Origin: Ectocarpus siliculosus
Taxonomy: Eukaryota > Sar > Phaeophyceae > Ectocarpales > Ectocarpaceae
DNA length: 64,000 bases
Reading direction: 5' to 3'
Assembly (NCBI GenBank): GCA_000310025.1
Contig: FN648490.1
Location: 124,001-188,000, forward strand
Shown here piece after piece: positions 26,101 to 35,689 of this stretch; position 1 is the stretch's first letter, and every line of letters begins with the position of its first letter. Under the pieces are notes generated by a model. That model was not told where the DNA came from and did no database searches. It saw only the letters and a program-made list of their open reading frames with translations. A program made the translations under genes and the position numbers.

Positions 26101-28484
26101 AAAAAAAACGCATGTTTCGTAAAAAGTCCACGCCGACATTTTCTGCCTTTGTCCCGTGTCCTGCGAAATTTTCCGCGCAGGTCGCTCTGGCACAGCGCAT
26201 CGAGAAGCACGAGCTGCTGGAGTTCAGGCGCATCTCCGCGTACGTGTACAAGAAGAACCGGCGGTTTCAGCAGTCCGTTGCCCTCAGCAAGGGGGACAAG
26301 ATGTACAAGGTGAGGAGAAACCGCTTCGATTCGTAGGCTAGGGATTCTTGTGCTTGCGTCAAGGGTGGGCTGAAAGAGTACGGGGCATGGTTAGATCGAG
26401 TCGCGGCACTTGGGCGGCATGGTTGGCGAGGCCTTTGGCGCCCTGCGCTCTCTCTCTGCCACGGTGTGCATCACGGCTGGTGTGGTACGCATGTACGTTT
26501 AGACAGACAGCGGAGGATGGACCAAGTGTGTTTTTCGTACATATAATTGACGTGAGTTTGTTGTATGTTGCCCGCTCTTTGCGCTCGAGTACGGTTGCGC
26601 AGCGTCGCTAAGATTGCCAAGTTGCTAAGCAGACCATCCACAACAACAGGCAGAGTACCAACTCAATTGTGCTGCCCCCCCTCCCACGTGTTTTTTTGCG
26701 TCGCCAAGCTTGCCAAATTGCAGCAGACCAACAACAACGGGCAAAGCACGAACCCAATCGTCTACCCCCCCCCCCCCCCTTGCGATTGTTGTTTATTTAT
26801 TTTTCAGGACGCCATCGACACGGCGGCGGAGTCGGGCGACTCCTCCCTTGCGGAAGACCTGCTGTCATTCTTCGTCAACATCGGGGACAAGGAGTGCTTC
26901 TGCGCGGCCCTGTACACGTGCTACTCGCTCGTGCGGCCAGACGTGGCCATGGAGCTTGCCTGGCGAAACAAGTGAGGGTCATATTTTTATTGTTGTTTGC
27001 CTTCTTACACATGATTTTTATTTTTGTGGATGGAGATGTTGGATCGTTCGTCCCTTGACGAGGACAGGGGGGGTGCGTTGGCCCACGCGAAGCGGCTTGA
27101 TTCGGTGGGTGAGTGTGTAGGCGGTTGATGAAGCTTATCGACCAGGTGATGCAGTATTGGCGAAAACATAAAGTGATGTTTTTGACGTCAGGGTGATGCT
27201 TTTTGAAGCTGCCTCGACGGGGGGGCTGCCTGTCTTCGGGGTACAATGGTATGGTGTTCGTAATCGGTGCTGGGTTGTTCCCCAGGATGCTTGAGGCCGA
27301 CTTTTAAGAGCGTATTGGCGATTTTTGTCCCGCTTTGGACCGATACCTTTCTCTCACTGTCAGCCGATTCGCGCGTGTTCGATGCTAGCGTTTATAGACA
27401 TGCCTCCAACGCACCCTGCCTTCGCAGGGTACACCCTTGATAGTTTGTATCTCCGCTCTGCCCCGCCCGCACTGAAACACGCTTCCTTTCCCCTCTTGTT
27501 TTGCCGCACGCCATGTACACTGCCACGGTTCTGCTCTTTTAGCTACACGGACTACGCGATGCCGTTTATGATCCAGTACTTGCGCAACCTCCACGAGAAG
27601 GTCGAGGCCATCGACACCCGCACCAAGGTGGGTTACGTACGTACACCACGTATTGTTTCGTTTTTGTTTATTTTTGTCAGTGTGACCCAACGAATCCATC
27701 TCTATCGAAGAAAAGAGTCTAAGATAGATTAGCAAGGAATCCATTGCGTCAGCGAAAGTTCTGTTTTTCCACGATTTCTCGAGCAGCACACAGTGATATC
27801 TCCCCCGTGGGTAACAGGGTCAACAAGACAGTTTGGTAGCCGTCTTGTGTATCTATCTGTATGTTATGCTGGGAAGGTGTAGAAGGAAGGTGTTGGGTAG
27901 TTGGTTCATTTTTGTTGATTGTTTTTCTCGCTTGTTTTGTTTTATTGGCTCTTGGACCCCAAGAGCATTCTTGTTGTTGTCACCTTGCCGCTTGGCCAGC
28001 CTCTCTTGAGGTTTTTTCATGTTATTGCTCTCCGTCAATGTTTAGCGTGAGTCTGTGAACGGCGGTTGGGCGTCCACGCCCCTACCCAACCTACCCCACC
28101 TGCAATACAAAAGTCTTGCGCCCATCTTGTAGCAGGTGCTATGTACCGTGCTAAATCCTTGCGTGTACCGTGACCTTCACCTTGTCGCACGACCAGGTGT
28201 CCGTGGACAAGGAGGAGGATGCCGCCGCCGCCGCCACCGCCGCAGCTGCCGCCAGCATGATGGACCCGGGGATGATGAACGGCGGCCCGGCTCTCTTGGC
28301 CAACACGCCTTTCAATGCCCCTGGCCAGATGGGAGGCTACGGCCAGATGGGCGACCCCTCCATGGGCATGGGAGGAGGGGCCGCAGGGATGGGGATGGGG
28401 GGGATGGCGCCGGGGGGCATGCCGCAAATGGGGGGCATGCCCGGCCCTGGGATGATGGGGTCGGGAGGGGGCATGGGGTTCTGA
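5388..28484 (+). CDS. CLTC: Clathrin heavy chain (complete gene, 32 exons)
   Basis: Spliced exons encode about 1734 residues (animal clathrin heavy chain is 1675), collinear with the family from the first Met to the C-terminal tail. Clathrin heavy chain trimerises into triskelia that polymerise as the coat of vesicles budding from plasma membrane, trans-Golgi and endosomes. The start is fixed by a short N-terminus ([14 protein letters not shown]) that splices to the first propeller strand at the position expected for the family. The reading frame is intact over all 31 GT-AG introns, most of them phase 0, with no internal stop. Exon coordinates and domains are given in the four block entries below. 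The largest intron is the first (5430-8160). Introns are repeat-rich and several contain degraded copies of adjacent exon ends. The tail is longer and more Met/Gly-rich than in animals. Confidence 0.97.
8559..8625 (+). repeat. Decayed copy of exon 2 end and donor site inside clathrin intron 2
   Basis: The segment reproduces CATCTCCGCCGAGGCTG and GGCGCTGAGGGGTG from 8303-8362, with a deletion of roughly 15 bases between the two blocks. In the copy the donor has changed from GTGAGAGAG to GTGCGAGAG. Confidence 0.75.
8795..8975. repeat. Degenerate C-rich tandem repeat in clathrin intron 2
   Basis: Four or more irregular units contain CTCTGTCCAACAA or variants separated by 30-50 bases, immediately 5' of the exon 3 acceptor. 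The resulting pyrimidine-rich tract may also serve as the polypyrimidine tract for exon 3. Confidence 0.5.
9211..9313 (+). repeat. Tandem pair of dispersed repeat R2 in clathrin intron 3
   Basis: Two adjacent copies of a unit ending in GACTACCCGTTCGAGAT sit about 60 bases apart, the first followed by ATAACC. Single copies of the same unit occur at about 15940-15982 (clathrin intron 12) and 58183-58217. Confidence 0.6.
9646..9972 (+). repeat. Three copies of hairpin tile T in clathrin intron 3
   Basis: Units at about 9648-9702, 9806-9861 and 9931-9972 share TCGACCGCGCTAACCGGCT, then CCAATGAA, a TCAGTCTC block and a GCGGTTG arm. The first two carry the 3' arm; the third is truncated. Intervening sequence is T- and GT-rich. 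Full description is in the findings. Confidence 0.7.
12009..12035 (+). repeat. Possible copy of exon 7 start inside clathrin intron 6
   Basis: AGCACGACATCATGTTCAC resembles AGCACGACATAATCTTCAT at the start of exon 7 (12142 onward). It lies upstream, followed by a T-rich tract of about 70 bases. The match is short, so chance similarity is possible. Confidence 0.4.
15068..15146 (+). repeat. Repeated donor-like motifs at the start of clathrin intron 11
   Basis: CACTACAGGTA occurs at the exon 11 donor and again about 34 bases downstream; a third variant GCTACAGGTGG follows at about 15137. Only the first fits the phase needed to join exon 12 (AG plus C gives Ser). Confidence 0.55.
15148..15305 (+). 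repeat. Local tandem duplication in clathrin intron 11
   Basis: Two copies of a roughly 95-base unit share ACAAGACATCGGACA, GTCCAGGCTGTC and GTCATG(C/T)TTT, at about 15150-15200 and 15247-15300. Divergence is a few percent to ten percent by eye. Confidence 0.6.
15940..15982 (+). repeat. Single copy of dispersed repeat R2 in clathrin intron 12
   Basis: The copy reads GACTACCCATTCGAGATA then TAACC, preceded by TTTAGAAAATAT, matching the layout of the copies at 9211-9313 and 58183-58217. Confidence 0.55.
16806..16977 (+). repeat. 86-base tandem duplication in clathrin intron 13
   Basis: Two nearly identical adjacent units (16806-16891 and 16892-16977) begin with GCAGTCGTCGCACACTG and end with GTAGGTTTGACTTT. 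They differ at only a few positions near GTCGCCGG/GTCGCTCG, so the duplication is recent or under recent conversion. Each copy contains a TTTCTGTAG acceptor-like site. Confidence 0.9.
18062..18232 (+). repeat. 35-36-base minisatellite, about five copies, in clathrin intron 15
   Basis: The unit reads GTATGGTATCTTCCGTCACC followed by CTCTTCTTTCGAGGGA, with scattered substitutions such as TTACGTCACC. It is preceded by sequence resembling repeat family R3 (17930-18060) and stops about 120 bases before the exon 16 acceptor. Confidence 0.85.
19266..19395 (+). repeat. Diverged copies of hairpin tile T in clathrin intron 17
   Basis: Copies at about 19266-19312 and 19356-19395 keep CATCGACCG/GTCGACCGCAC, a diverged middle and CCAGTCTTC or GACGTCAGTG. 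A shorter remnant at about 18587-18608 (CATCGACAGCGCTAACCGCT) lies in intron 16. Confidence 0.55.
19910..20150 (+). repeat. Hairpin tile T array with TG repeats in clathrin intron 18
   Basis: Two full copies (about 19915-19971 and 20017-20073) and a 5' fragment (20128-20150) alternate with TG runs at 19881-19891, 19982-20001 and 20083-20116. The second copy forms an almost perfect stem: CGACCGCACTAAC on one side and GTTAG plus AGTGCGGTTG on the other. Confidence 0.8.
23098..23145 (+). repeat. Copy of exon 23 end and donor inside clathrin intron 23
   Basis: ACACCTGGAAGCGGGTAATG followed by GGAGCAGGCTCC matches ACACCTGGAAGCAGGTAAGG and GGAGCAGGCTCC at 22995-23026. The copied donor has changed from CAG|GTAAGG to CGG|GTAATG and should be weaker. 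Confidence 0.85.
25139..25186 (+). repeat. Copy of exon 27 end and donor inside clathrin intron 27
   Basis: GTGCAGAAGGTGAGG then GGGGGCACACGGACAG reproduces GTGCAGAAGGTAAGA and GGGGGCACACGGACAG at 25000-25036. The copied donor AAG|GTGAGG is as good a consensus as the functional one. Confidence 0.85.
25389..25425 (+). repeat. Copy of exon 28 start inside clathrin intron 27
   Basis: CTTTTCTTGGAGAACGTGG then CCGCCG corresponds to TTCTTTTAGGAGAACGTGG then CTGCCG at the exon 28 acceptor (25641-25668). The AG of the acceptor is TG in the copy, so it cannot be used. Confidence 0.7.
25440..25545 (+). repeat. 21-22-base tandem repeat in clathrin intron 27
   Basis: Five units of TCGGTCGAGAGATCCTGCTTG, with variants ending ACACTGC or ATACTGC, run between the exon 28 copy and the true exon 28 acceptor. 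Confidence 0.8.
26808..28484 (+). other. CLTC: Clathrin heavy chain exons 30-32: trimerisation hub and Met/Gly-rich tail
   Basis: Exons: 26808-26971, 27543-27627 and 28197-28484 (stop TGA at 28482). The hub helix keeps [20 protein letters not shown] and [14 protein letters not shown], the segment that in animals forms the triskelion vertex; one of the three clustered Cys positions is Ala here. The final exon encodes an acidic start, an alanine run, then about 65 residues of Met, Gly and Pro with repeated GMG/GGM units. The animal QLMLT motif that recruits Hsc70 for uncoating is not present in the tail as read. Confidence 0.93.
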
Positions 28485-30962
28485 GGAAAAGGAACATTGT
28501 GAATGAGGAGTACAATCGCTTGTTCTTGTAGCCCTTCACAAGGAAGGAAGAGTCAATCCCCTCTGGAGGTTTGGGGGGGGTTATCGCAGCGCTTGCTTGC
28601 CTCGGGGTTGGTGTGGACTTGCTGCGCCACAACGGGGGACCCCGTGGGTGTTCTTTGTTCTTCTCCGTGCCGGGATGGGACGGTCGGCGCGAGGCGTGAT
28701 TTGCTGTTGCTGTCAGGGGTAGGAAATTTTGCGCTGGACAACTTTGGCGCCCAGTGTGGCGATCGTAAAGGGTCGGGATGGAAACCGAGTGGTCATCTTC
28801 ATCAGCAGCAGCAGGGTCGGGCTTAATGTTTCCATCATTTTCATTCTTGTTGATCCGCTGCGGAGGGTTGGGCGTAGTGAAAGATGGACGGAGGAGGGCC
28901 TGCAGACTCAGACGTCATCTAGGGCGGGGGGGGCGTCAGCTATTTGTTGGGTTCCGCGGTTTTTGTTTTTTTGGAAACCCCGTCATTTGTTTCTCCGGCA
29001 TGGTAAGCGGTTACACGTGGACCGAGGAAGCTTGAAGAGGGGAATTCGGGCAGGGTCGGGGGCGAAACTAAATGTGTCCCAGTCAGTTTGGCAAGGGGGA
29101 CTGCCCACAAATGAGCGCCCGTACTTTACGTCAGAGCGGGGGTATCAAATTGCAGCGGTCTGATTTTGAGGGCGGCGAGTGAAGATTGCGGTTGCCACTC
29201 CTCTCCTTTACTGTGGTAGAAGTTAGAGCAGTGTCATATCTTGTCGCTGGCGACTCGCTTTTTTTCGCGTGTCCCGCACGATGGCGACGACCATGGCTGC
29301 CTGTAGTTCCTAGTAATGCGTGTATGAAGAAGCTATGGTAATAAATTGAGGAAACAATACTTACTTGCTTTCTTGGCTGTGGATTGGAGACGGTTGTTTT
29401 GCCGGAATAACCGCGTTGCCGTGGTTTGGTGCACATGGTTTTCAGTCAAGCAGAGAGTTCGCTTTGCGCGAGAGCTGTCTGAGGAAGCCAGAAAATGATA
29501 CTTGTTTTTTTGCTCTTGCGTTGTCTCTCAGGGGCCTCCGGTCCGTCGTGTCAGCTTCCGTCCACACCAGTTGGAGGATGACTGCTGTAGAGCCCCACAC
29601 GGCCGCAGTGTACGTACCCCGCCGCACGTGTAGCGGCCACGTCGCACCCTGTGACGAACGAGAACGCTATCCTCAACTTTTTCCTCTCCCTGGCATCTAA
29701 CCTACCGTGTGCACTCAAGATTGCCCTAAATGCTATCGCGGGTAATCAAAAGCCTGTGGCTCGTCAAGAAAAGGCCTTCTGTCTACCACATTATCAAGAG
29801 GTCGGGAGTCTATATATATGGTCTGATCAGTTGTGTGTTGTTGTTGTGGGTAGTAAGTCTACTACCTCCTATGCATCCCCCGCTTGCGGGTCTCTACACC
29901 CGGCATTCCGCTAGCTATATTAGTGCACTGGGAAAGAACGGGCGCCTAAGACGCAACTGGTGAAAGTCCGAAGATCTCATCAAGGCTCGTCGCGTGACGC
30001 CCCACAAAAGGTTGCTGATCGACCCCCTGTGGAGACATGAGACAAGCTTGATGGTGTCTTCACTCTGCCTCTTGTGTGGTCGCGGTCAAGTCGGGCTTGA
30101 CTTGATTGCGTACACGCACGCACGAAAGACAGCACATATGGACCGCACCTGGTTTGTTCGTATGTATGCGCTTTGTTTGAGAAAGAACGAGGTGAGGACG
30201 GGGACCCTAAACGACGGGCCATCCTTGCCGCTTCTCGCATAGAGTACGGTAGAGTTAAGACTTTACAGATTTGGAAGATTTCTTATTGGTTCGGTGAGGG
30301 TCGCCGGGCTGTTCGAGTCAGAGACACGTCAGCTTGTGTGAGTCGTTGAGTAAGTAACGTCACACCGCTTCTGGAAAGCCAGCCAGCCGTGGATTGAGCC
30401 CCTCTCCCTGTTCTACTTTGTTCTCGCATCGCCCCTTGATGAGACTCTGCTGTGCTCTCATGAGCCCACTCCAGAGGGGATCACTGGTACACATATATAC
30501 AGTTGGGAAAACACCACACGGCCGCGCTGGCGTAGCACGTGGGAGCCAGACAAACCACTGCGCCCTCTGGACAATCAATTGCTCATCTCCGCTTTCATGG
30601 CACCACCTACGCCGCCCCACAGAGCGGAGCGGCCGAACGCATAAAAGTGGTCCCCGAAGAGGAGTCAGTGATCCTTTATCGTCCCCGTTTCTTCTCGCAG
30701 TACCTTCGAGAGGAGGGGGCGGAGGGCAAGCGAGGAAAGCATATGTGGTCACTTCCTGCGACACGTGGTTGGGGGAACGCGACTAGAGATGTGAACGGGT
30801 GAAAAAAAAGTACGGTAGTTGGATGTGTCTAGGGGGGGGGAAAGACGACATAAAACGGCAACGAACGTGTGATTAGTGTGGACTTGACAGCAAACAAAGC
30901 AGGCAAACAACATCAAAACCCTATATATACCCTTTTTATCAAGGTAACAAAGACAATAACGG
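28485..30962. other. Intergenic sequence after clathrin heavy chain, no gene recognised
   Basis: The clathrin 3' UTR should occupy the first few hundred bases. Several open frames of 60-145 codons occur on both strands (for example 28729-29163 plus, 30360-30764 minus), but none shows a domain, splice continuity or codon character distinct from background. I cannot support a gene here. Confidence 0.4.
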
Positions 30963-31052
30963 TCATGGGCGAGGTGAAAAACGTCCTGCTCGTCGTCGGC
31001 CTGAACACGCGCCGCCCAACGGGGTTTCGGGCCGTCGACTGCGCGAGCAAGC

Positions 31053-31086
31053 ACCACCACCACCACCACCACCACCACCACCATCA
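31053..31086 (+). repeat. CAC trinucleotide microsatellite
   Basis: Ten perfect CAC units followed by an interrupted end. On the opposite strand it reads as GGT and would encode glycine within the possible ankyrin-like fragment. Confidence 0.9.
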
Positions 31087-31099
31087 CGATCGACATCTG

Positions 31100-31483
31100 A
31101 AAATGCTTGATGGTCCGGCCACGCCCACGACCGGGCATGGAGCGCCGGCCCCCGCCGCAGCATCCTTCCTATGGCCGCCGCCATCGTGACCGCGTCCTTG
31201 CTGCTGGCGGGCAGGGCCTTGCCGACGACCTCCTCGATCTTTTCTCCGAAGGCGGAGACCGCCGCGGCGTACGCCCCCGCGGCTAGCAACACCTTCGCCG
31301 AGCAGTACGACCGACGGTCGCGGCGTGATAGAGCGGGGGCCAGTTCCGCAGCGGGAGCGTCGCCCAGTGCTGCCGCCTCTCCGGGCCTTCCGCGCCCAGC
31401 AGCATCCAGAGGATCCTCGGGTGCTCGAGCTGGGTCGCGTACTTCATGGCTTCGGGGACGGCGGCGGCGCCGCCGACCACCTC
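31100..31483 (-). pseudogene. Possible ankyrin-like gene fragment, frame broken
   Basis: On the minus strand a GC-rich, coding-looking frame from about 31483 to 31310 encodes AMKYATQLEHPRILWMLLG and ends around PPLYHAATVG. Another frame continues immediately with KVLLAAGAYAAAV and a helical segment. The pattern 'PLYHAA-G...KVLLAAGA' resembles an ankyrin repeat. Joining the halves would need a one-base frame change near 31310 or a very short intron, which is why I call it a broken fragment. A poly-Gly run encoded by the CAC repeat (31053-31082, plus strand) follows. I see no start codon context or upstream exon. It could instead be an exon of an unrecognised gene. Confidence 0.3.
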
Positions 31484-31814
31484 TAAACGCGTCTGTTGTT
31501 GATGGGAAGGGCGGGATTAGCCTTAACAAGGTGTCGGAGCCTGCACACAGAAGCCTTACCCCAGTCGGTGTGTGCGAAGACAGCAACTGCCCCGTGTACC
31601 TTTGCAACGCTCTGGCTACTTCTCCGCGGTCCGCTCCCTCGTTCATGCTAGGAACCATAATTTCATGATTGGAAACCCCTGGAACTGGCCCCCAATGTCC
31701 CCGTTAGTTGTATTGCGCCGCACCCATTTGGTTCACCCGCACGCTCCCTGCTCTCGCCCCCCTTCCTATCGCCTATCGCACGTGACACCTGGCCAGGTCG
31801 CCTGATAGGCTGCG

Positions 31815-33006
31815 ATGTTCTTCGACCTGAACGTCCCTGTACTTCGCTCCTCTGTGGAACGGGATCGGAGTGCTCTTTTGTCGCAGCTGTTCGAACGTGA
31901 GTACTGCAATGTTCCCCTCGCTGTCGATCATCACCCCACAACCCATTGCAGTAGTCTCCACCCTGCTGAAAACGATATTATACATAAGTCAATGTAAGGT
32001 GTACACGTGCTTCCACTCTGTTATCCCGCTGTGCCCACTAGTGTATGTGCTAGTCTCGCTGGCTGGTGGGTAGTTAGTGCTGTAAATAGTCTACAGCCAC
32101 ACCAGGGACGAGTTTTTTTACAGTCTCGGGTGACTGCTTGAAGAACGAGTGGTCTAAGGTACACCTACCTGCCAACAGCAACAGCATTGTCATGCGACAA
32201 CGAGCCAGAGCCAGACAGGCACGACCTCGCCCCCCGAAATTCTCAACTCACGAGCTGCAAGGATAGTGAGCTTTTCTGTGCTATGTATGCACGCAACGTG
32301 TTCGCTGCTTGCTACAATAGCGGGAGACCACCAAACGTACAGCATAGCCAGCGGAGAGCCGCGCGGTCCACAGCAGTCTCCACAGCGCACAGTGTAGTTA
32401 CAGCAGTTACCGCCTCTTTCTCCTGCGCGATGCGCTTCCTCGCTAAAGTTTGGACGCCCAGAGCAACACCATGGTTTCCTGTTGGTTTGCTGTGTTGGCG
32501 GTGGGCTCGCAGCCTCGTAAAAAACTGCTACAAGTACAACGTAGTACATCGAACTCCGCCGACTATAGAAGCCTGATTGAAACCATTAGACTAAGTCAGC
32601 GGCTGATTTGTCTAATGGTTTGATTTTGGGTTCTATTATTAGAATTAGTCGTGGGTTACCAATGTTTGATTTCGGCTTCTATACGATATACAACCTGTTC
32701 AACATGCAAAGGGGCACCATACCAGACGAACAGCCGAAAGTCGGCATAGTGCGTACCGAATCGCAGCTGGGGCTTCCGGGGTTAAACGTGTGCTCCGCAG
32801 CAAAGAGCGTCTTGGTTCATGACGATGCGACTACATACTTTGCCCCCGATTGTCTGGATTCGACCCTTCCTGCTTCCCAGATGGCTACGACTGCGTCGCC
32901 TTGAACACCATCATCTACGGCCGCCTTCCCAAACAGCACGTGAGTGTCGTGGCTTTTTTGACGTTGATGTTGGTGTTAAGGGGTTGTGCTGACGATGATG
33001 ATGATG

Positions 33007-33050
<44 letters not shown>

Positions 33051-35135
33051 CACCTCTGCTGGCGTGATGCGCGCACCCCCCGCTTAGCTAGCTAGTAGAC
33101 ATCGGTCCAAGGAGAGCAATCGACACCTGGATGCGATCTGACCATTCCAGCCTCTTTTGATGCCACCTGCTTGTTCGGCCCAACCCATCTGCCACATTCC
33201 CACCGACTCAAGCTTCGATGGGCACAGAACCAAGGACAGGAAGACACAAACACACGCCACGCGATGCCGTAACACGCAGACTGTCCAGCGAGCAGCCCAC
33301 CTGTAGTCGATAGAATCGAACCTGGTACTGACGAAACTGCAACGAGTGCCAACCCGTTTGAGATTTGCCATTTTTTTGCGCAAGGCCAACATAACGCCCC
33401 CTTATCCATTCCCCACGCCGCCATCCCTCGCAACCCACACGCAAACTCGCCGAAATCGTGGCGGGCGGGGTACAGCGGTGCACTGTCGAGCGCATCCACT
33501 TCGACCCCGAAGCGGCATCAGCCGTCGGCAGCCGCCGCCGAAGGCGAAGAAGAACGTCCCGAGAACCTTCCTTGCTCCGAGCGACAGCCCGGGGCGGTGG
33601 TGCCGCTGCGCCTGGACACGGGGCTACGGCGGCGAGTGGCCCCGACCAGGTTTCACGCCTCACGGTGGTGCTGGAGAGCCCGGCGGACGCGCAGTCCCTG
33701 GTGAGTTTTTTGGCTTTGTTCTGGTTCGAGAGGGGCAGAGGGGAGGGGGGCGAGGGAGGGACCGATGGCCTGTCGGGCACGGCCCCGTCTACATAAGTGC
33801 ATGGGCTCGCAAAGCGATCGGGTAGGCCGGTGCGGGGCTGGCGGGAATGCTGCCTATATGTAGGTTAGTCGGTACCCGTCCGGGGGAACACGCTCGAAGG
33901 GTAGTTTGTCGCACTGCGTTTGGGTGTTGGTGCGCCCTGCCATGTCGTCCGGAGCGGTAGGGAGACGTTGGCCCGAGTTTCGAACGTGTGTTGCTTTGGG
34001 CAGAAACCCTGAGGGTGGAACGAAGGCGTGCCCCGCGAAATGATGGTACTTGGAAATTTATATTGATGTGTTGAGTCTGAAATCGACAGCAGTCAGTAGC
34101 GTATTAAGGCTTCGAGAGTTTGGCTTTCTCCTTGAGTGTTGGGTCTTGAGAGTATCAGAAGGCACGTGTCGTTTGGATGCTTCTTTGCGTCTCTGGCTGC
34201 CGAGGAGGAACGGTGCGTGATTCTGGGTGTGGGGTTCATGCCGCCTGCGCGAGGCCGAGAGGTTTCGATGTTTGAGCCACTCGCCGCTCGCTCGCTATTT
34301 TAGAGAATCCGTCTTCTTCGGTGGCGTTTGGGTCATTAAGCTAGCCGGCAGGTGCCGAGGAAAGGGTTGGATGATGGATGAAAAGGAGATCACATTCAAA
34401 GGGGTGGAAATTGAATCCATACAGAGCAAAGCGTGCAAGGCGCGCCAACAGCACCACACCCCGCTCGGGGTTTGTAGCGGGCTTTTTGTGGGCCTGGCTT
34501 TTTCAAACCCGCGCAACAACAACAACCATCGCAGCAACAATAGCAGTATCAGCAAAGACAATCAACGCCATAAAGAGCAAAAGCATCAACATCGACAACG
34601 ACAGGAGCGGCAGTAACAGCCGCCAGGTAACAAAAGCCATAGCCACAACAAACAACACCATGGACAACGACAACGACAATGACAACGACAATGACAACGG
34701 CATCAAATACAACACCCTACGCCAAACAGACTGCCGGAAGCGAGGCCCTTCAGTCGTACGACGTGGTGGCTGCCGTGCCCTGCTGCCAGAGGTCCTTCGA
34801 GGTCCTGTGCAAGGACAGCGATGTGGACGTCATCTCCCTCCCCTCCGGCAAGCGCCTTCCGTTCAACATCAACAAGAAGAATGTGGGTGGTGCAGTTGTT
34901 GATGTTGACGGTGGAGATTGTTACCGCAAGTCGAAAAAAATATCGCACCCCCTGGACCGATTCTCAACGCTCGATTTCTCCACGACGGAGAAGATGTCGA
35001 AAATGAAGTAAGCATACGTTTTCGGAAAGCTCTCGACGAGACGCTTCCAACACCGCCTTTTTCGGCACCATCACTGCTGTTATTCCAGCCGATATATGGA
35101 GCTCCGAAAATCGGTCCAAGGAGTGTGATATCTTA

Positions 35136-35167
<32 letters not shown>

Positions 35168-35655
35168 GTTGTCTTCACATTAAAATCGTTCCGATCTCTC
35201 TCTACCCAGTACCTTCATATGTCCGTACTGATGCGACACTTGACGCGGTCGATTCCCGTGGTCACAGGCTAACTTACCCCTTGTGCAACCCACGGAATAG
35301 AGAGCGTTCCGTTCAACATGACCAAGCAGAAAGTGGAGGAGTCAAAGGTGGCGGAATTTATGGCCGTGGTGGTGATTGTTATCGAGCGGGGAAGGGAGAG
35401 GGGTTCCGCTTACCATCGCCAAGAAGAAAGTGGATTGTCCAAGGTGTTGCTTGTGGTGGTGGTTGTTATAGAGGGGGGGGTGGTTTCGGGATTAGGCGCC
35501 CGCAGAGTCAGATGTGGCTGCCCGTAAAGGTGTAGTAGCACGGTAGCGTTGGTGAGTCAACCTCTGAAAGAGCATGCTTGAATCCGCAAAGCACCCTGAT
35601 TTTCGATCCTTTTATGTGTTGCGTTTACCGCTGAACACTCCACTGCGTCTCTTTG

Positions 35656-35689
<34 letters not shown>

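Larger units (their letters stand above)
20463..26309 (+). other. CLTC: Clathrin heavy chain exons 19-29: proximal leg and light-chain-binding region
   Basis: Exons: 20463-20609, 21100-21276, 21713-21799, 22184-22363, 22841-23008, 23276-23425, 23815-23940, 24219-24365, 24829-25008, 25650-25754 and 26181-26309, roughly residues 1025-1556. Conserved strings are [70 protein letters not shown] and [14 protein letters not shown]. Exon 20 carries a polar stretch ([13 protein letters not shown]) about eight residues longer than the animal counterpart, in a loop between helices. The exon 26 acceptor is TTGAG, less canonical than its neighbours, but frame and homology require it. Confidence 0.95.
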
